DNA of 64,000 nucleotides from Glycomyces niveus (lineage in GTDB: Bacteria > Actinomycetota > Actinomycetes > Mycobacteriales > Micromonosporaceae), in the NCBI RefSeq assembly GCF_017592475.1, contig NZ_JAGFNP010000006.1:192995-256994 (forward strand), read 5' to 3'. Made by a program: the position numbers and the translations under genes. This document shows positions 62,383 to 64,000 of the stretch, in pieces. Below the pieces are notes generated by a model that was not told the origin of the DNA, ran no database searches, and saw only the letters and a list, made by a program, of their open reading frames with translations. How positions within the stretch are numbered: the first letter of the stretch is position 1; each line of letters opens with the position of its first letter.

Positions 62383-64000
62383 TGGACGACCACCACCATG
62401 AGCGCGGCCACCACGATGAGCGCGCCGGACAGAATGGACAGGGCATAGGAGCGGACGAAGCCGGTCTGCAGCACGAGCAGGCGGCGCGAGGTGCCGCCTA
62501 CGCCTGCGGCGAGGCCGTTGACGGCGCCGTCGACGACGCGGCCGTCCATGGCGACCGAGGCGCTGGCGGCGAGTCGGCTCGGGCGTTCGAAGACGCCGCG
62601 GTTGACGGCCTCGCCGCCGAGGTCGGCGCGGGCGAAGCGCACCGGCCAGGCGGCGGCGCGCGGCACTTCGTCGGTGCCGTTGCGGAACAGGAACCAGCCG
62701 AGGCCGGCGCCGAGGACCACGACGACGGTGGTGGCGATGGTGACCTGCATGTGGGTCAGGTGGCCGTGGACCTCGTGGGGCTCGCCGAAGACGGGCGCGA
62801 GCCATTCGGGCACCGAGGTGGCCATGAGGCCGCCGGCGCCGAGCGAGCCGAGGCCGAGCAGCACCAGCGGCACGGTCATGATCGCCGGGGACTCGTGCGG
62901 GTGCACGTCGTCGGTCCAGCGCTTGGGGCCGTGGAAGGTGAGCACGAACAGGCGGGTCATGTAGAACGCGGTGAGCGCCGCGCCGAGGAGGGCGGCGCCG
63001 CCGACGACCCAGCCCTGCCAGCCTTCGCGGGCGAACGCGTCGTGGATGATCGGGTCCTTGGTGAAGAAGCCCGAGAACGGGAACAGGCCGATGATGGCGA
63101 GCCATCCGGCGGCGAACGTCGCGTATGTGAGCGGCATCTTGCGCCAGAGGCCGCCGAAGCGGCGGATGTCGGTCTGGTCGTTCATGGCGTGCATGACCGA
63201 GCCGGAGCCGAGGAACAGCCCGGCCTTGAAGAAGCCGTGCGCGAGCAGGTGGATGATGCCGAGCGCGAACGCCCCGCCGCCGAGGCCGACGGCGAGGAAC
63301 ATGTAGCCGATCTGCGAGACGGTGGACCAGGCGAGGACGCGTTTGATGTCGTCCTTGGCGCAGCCCACGATCGCTCCGAAGAGGAGGGTGAGGGCGCCGA
63401 CGACGACCACGGCGGTCTGCACGTCCGGGTTGAGGCTGAAGACGGCGTGCGAGCGGGCGATGAGGTACACGCCCGCGGTGACCATGGTGGCGGCGTGGAT
63501 GAGCGCCGACACCGGGGTCGGGCCCTCCATGGCGTCCGGGAGCCAGGTCTGGAACGGGAACTGGCCGGACTTGCCGCAGGCGGCGGCGAGGAGCAGCAGC
63601 CCGATGGCGAGGCTCGTGCCCGTGGACAGGGACTCGGCGCCGTTGAAGACCCCGGCGAAGTCCACGGTGCCCAGCGCGCCGAGCATGGTGAACATGGCCA
63701 GGAGGAACCCGACGTCGGCGACGCGGTTGGTGAGGAAGGCCTTCTTGCCGGCGGTGGCCGCGGCGGGCTTCATCTGCCAGAAGGAGATGAGGAGGTACGA
63801 GGCGAGGCCCACGCCCTCCCAGCCGATGAAGGTCATGAAGTAGTTGCCGCCCAGGACGAGCACGAGCATCGCGGCGGCGAACAGGTTGAAGTAGGCGAAG
63901 AACTTCCGGCGGCCCTCGTCGTGGGCCATGTAGCCGACGGCGTAGACGTGGATGAGGAAGCCGACCCCGGTGATGAGCAGGCAGAACACCGCGCTCAGCG
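62379..64000 (-). CDS. nuoL: Complex I subunit NuoL (5' end beyond window)
   Basis: The C-terminal 539 residues are present; the frame stays open to the window edge, where LSAVFCLLITGVGFLIH corresponds to about TM3. Conserved parts are NYFMTFIGWEGVGLASYLLI, FPFQTWLPDAMEGPTPVSAL and RVLAWSTVSQIGYMF. It ends with the C-terminal TM. Coupled to nuoM by ATGA. Followed by nuoM and nuoN, as in standard nuo operons. Confidence 0.95.
   Translation of the reverse strand, partial: LSAVFCLLITGVGFLIHVYAVGYMAHDEGRRKFFAYFNLFAAAMLVLVLGGNYFMTFIGWEGVGLASYLLISFWQMKPAAATAGKKAFLTNRVADVGFLLAMFTMLGALGTVDFAGVFNGAESLSTGTSLAIGLLLLAAACGKSGQFPFQTWLPDAMEGPTPVSALIHAATMVTAGVYLIARSHAVFSLNPDVQTAVVVVGALTLLFGAIVGCAKDDIKRVLAWSTVSQIGYMFLAVGLGGGAFALGIIHLLAHGFFKAGLFLGSGSVMHAMNDQTDIRRFGGLWRKMPLTYATFAAGWLAIIGLFPFSGFFTKDPIIHDAFAREGWQGWVVGGAALLGAALTAFYMTRLFVLTFHGPKRWTDDVHPHESPAIMTVPLVLLGLGSLGAGGLMATSVPEWLAPVFGEPHEVHGHLTHMQVTIATTVVVVLGAGLGWFLFRNGTDEVPRAAAWPVRFARADLGGEAVNRGVFERPSRLAASASVAMDGRVVDGAVNGLAAGVGGTSRRLLVLQTGFVRSYALSILSGALIVVAALMVVVVQ

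Overview
The window is very GC-rich with strong third-position bias, uses many GTG starts, and carries gene orders typical of high-GC Gram-positive bacteria (guaB3-guaB next to a DUF5319 gene; galU-moeA-rimJ next to a 5-formyl-THF cyclo-ligase; kor beside partial nuo genes; CIRCE-controlled groES-groEL). It is chromosomal DNA from an actinomycete. I cannot name the genus from sequence alone. I see no tRNA, rRNA, CRISPR array or insertion sequence.

Left part (1-9.1 kb): the N-terminus of a Ser/Thr kinase, a 1132-residue class III adenylate cyclase/AAA/TPR protein, a small pair of hypothetical genes (one apparently frameshifted), a VOC protein, guaB3-guaB for GMP synthesis, and a DUF5319 gene. 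Accessory block (9.1-27.3 kb): a patatin phospholipase translationally coupled to a membrane-anchored kinase, a DHFR-like reductase, and a large exported LamG plus RHS/YD-repeat pair. The RHS gene ends in an unrecognised, AT-rich, cysteine-rich tail and is followed by an AT-rich four-TM gene that looks like its immunity partner. A hypothetical gene, an amidase and a 138-bp tandem repeat complete the block. It sits between guaB and a BldM-like regulator, which are close neighbours in Streptomyces (from memory).

Middle (27.3-45.2 kb): BldM-like regulator, ABC-class ATPase, groES-groEL with two CIRCE operators, THUMP-like methyltransferase, RidA, purK-purE, methionine aminopeptidase, rimJ-moeA-galU, a membrane diguanylate cyclase, 5-formyl-THF cyclo-ligase, an FmdB/Ruc-type zinc-ribbon chaperone candidate with its own CIRCE, and a class A PBP homologue whose transpeptidase motifs are all lost.

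Right part (45.2-64 kb): a compact nuoA-B-C-H cluster without neighbouring nuoD or nuoI-N, an ECF sigma factor with a one-TM partner, 2-oxoglutarate:ferredoxin oxidoreductase korAB, a lipoprotein, an IclR regulator and MFS transporter, a polyprenyl diphosphate synthase, a Phd/RelE toxin-antitoxin pair, a membrane protein, and nuoL-M-N (nuoL cut by the window edge). Ten genes have a TANNNT -10 box exactly 6-7 nt before the start codon and little or no ribosome binding site, so leaderless transcription seems common here.
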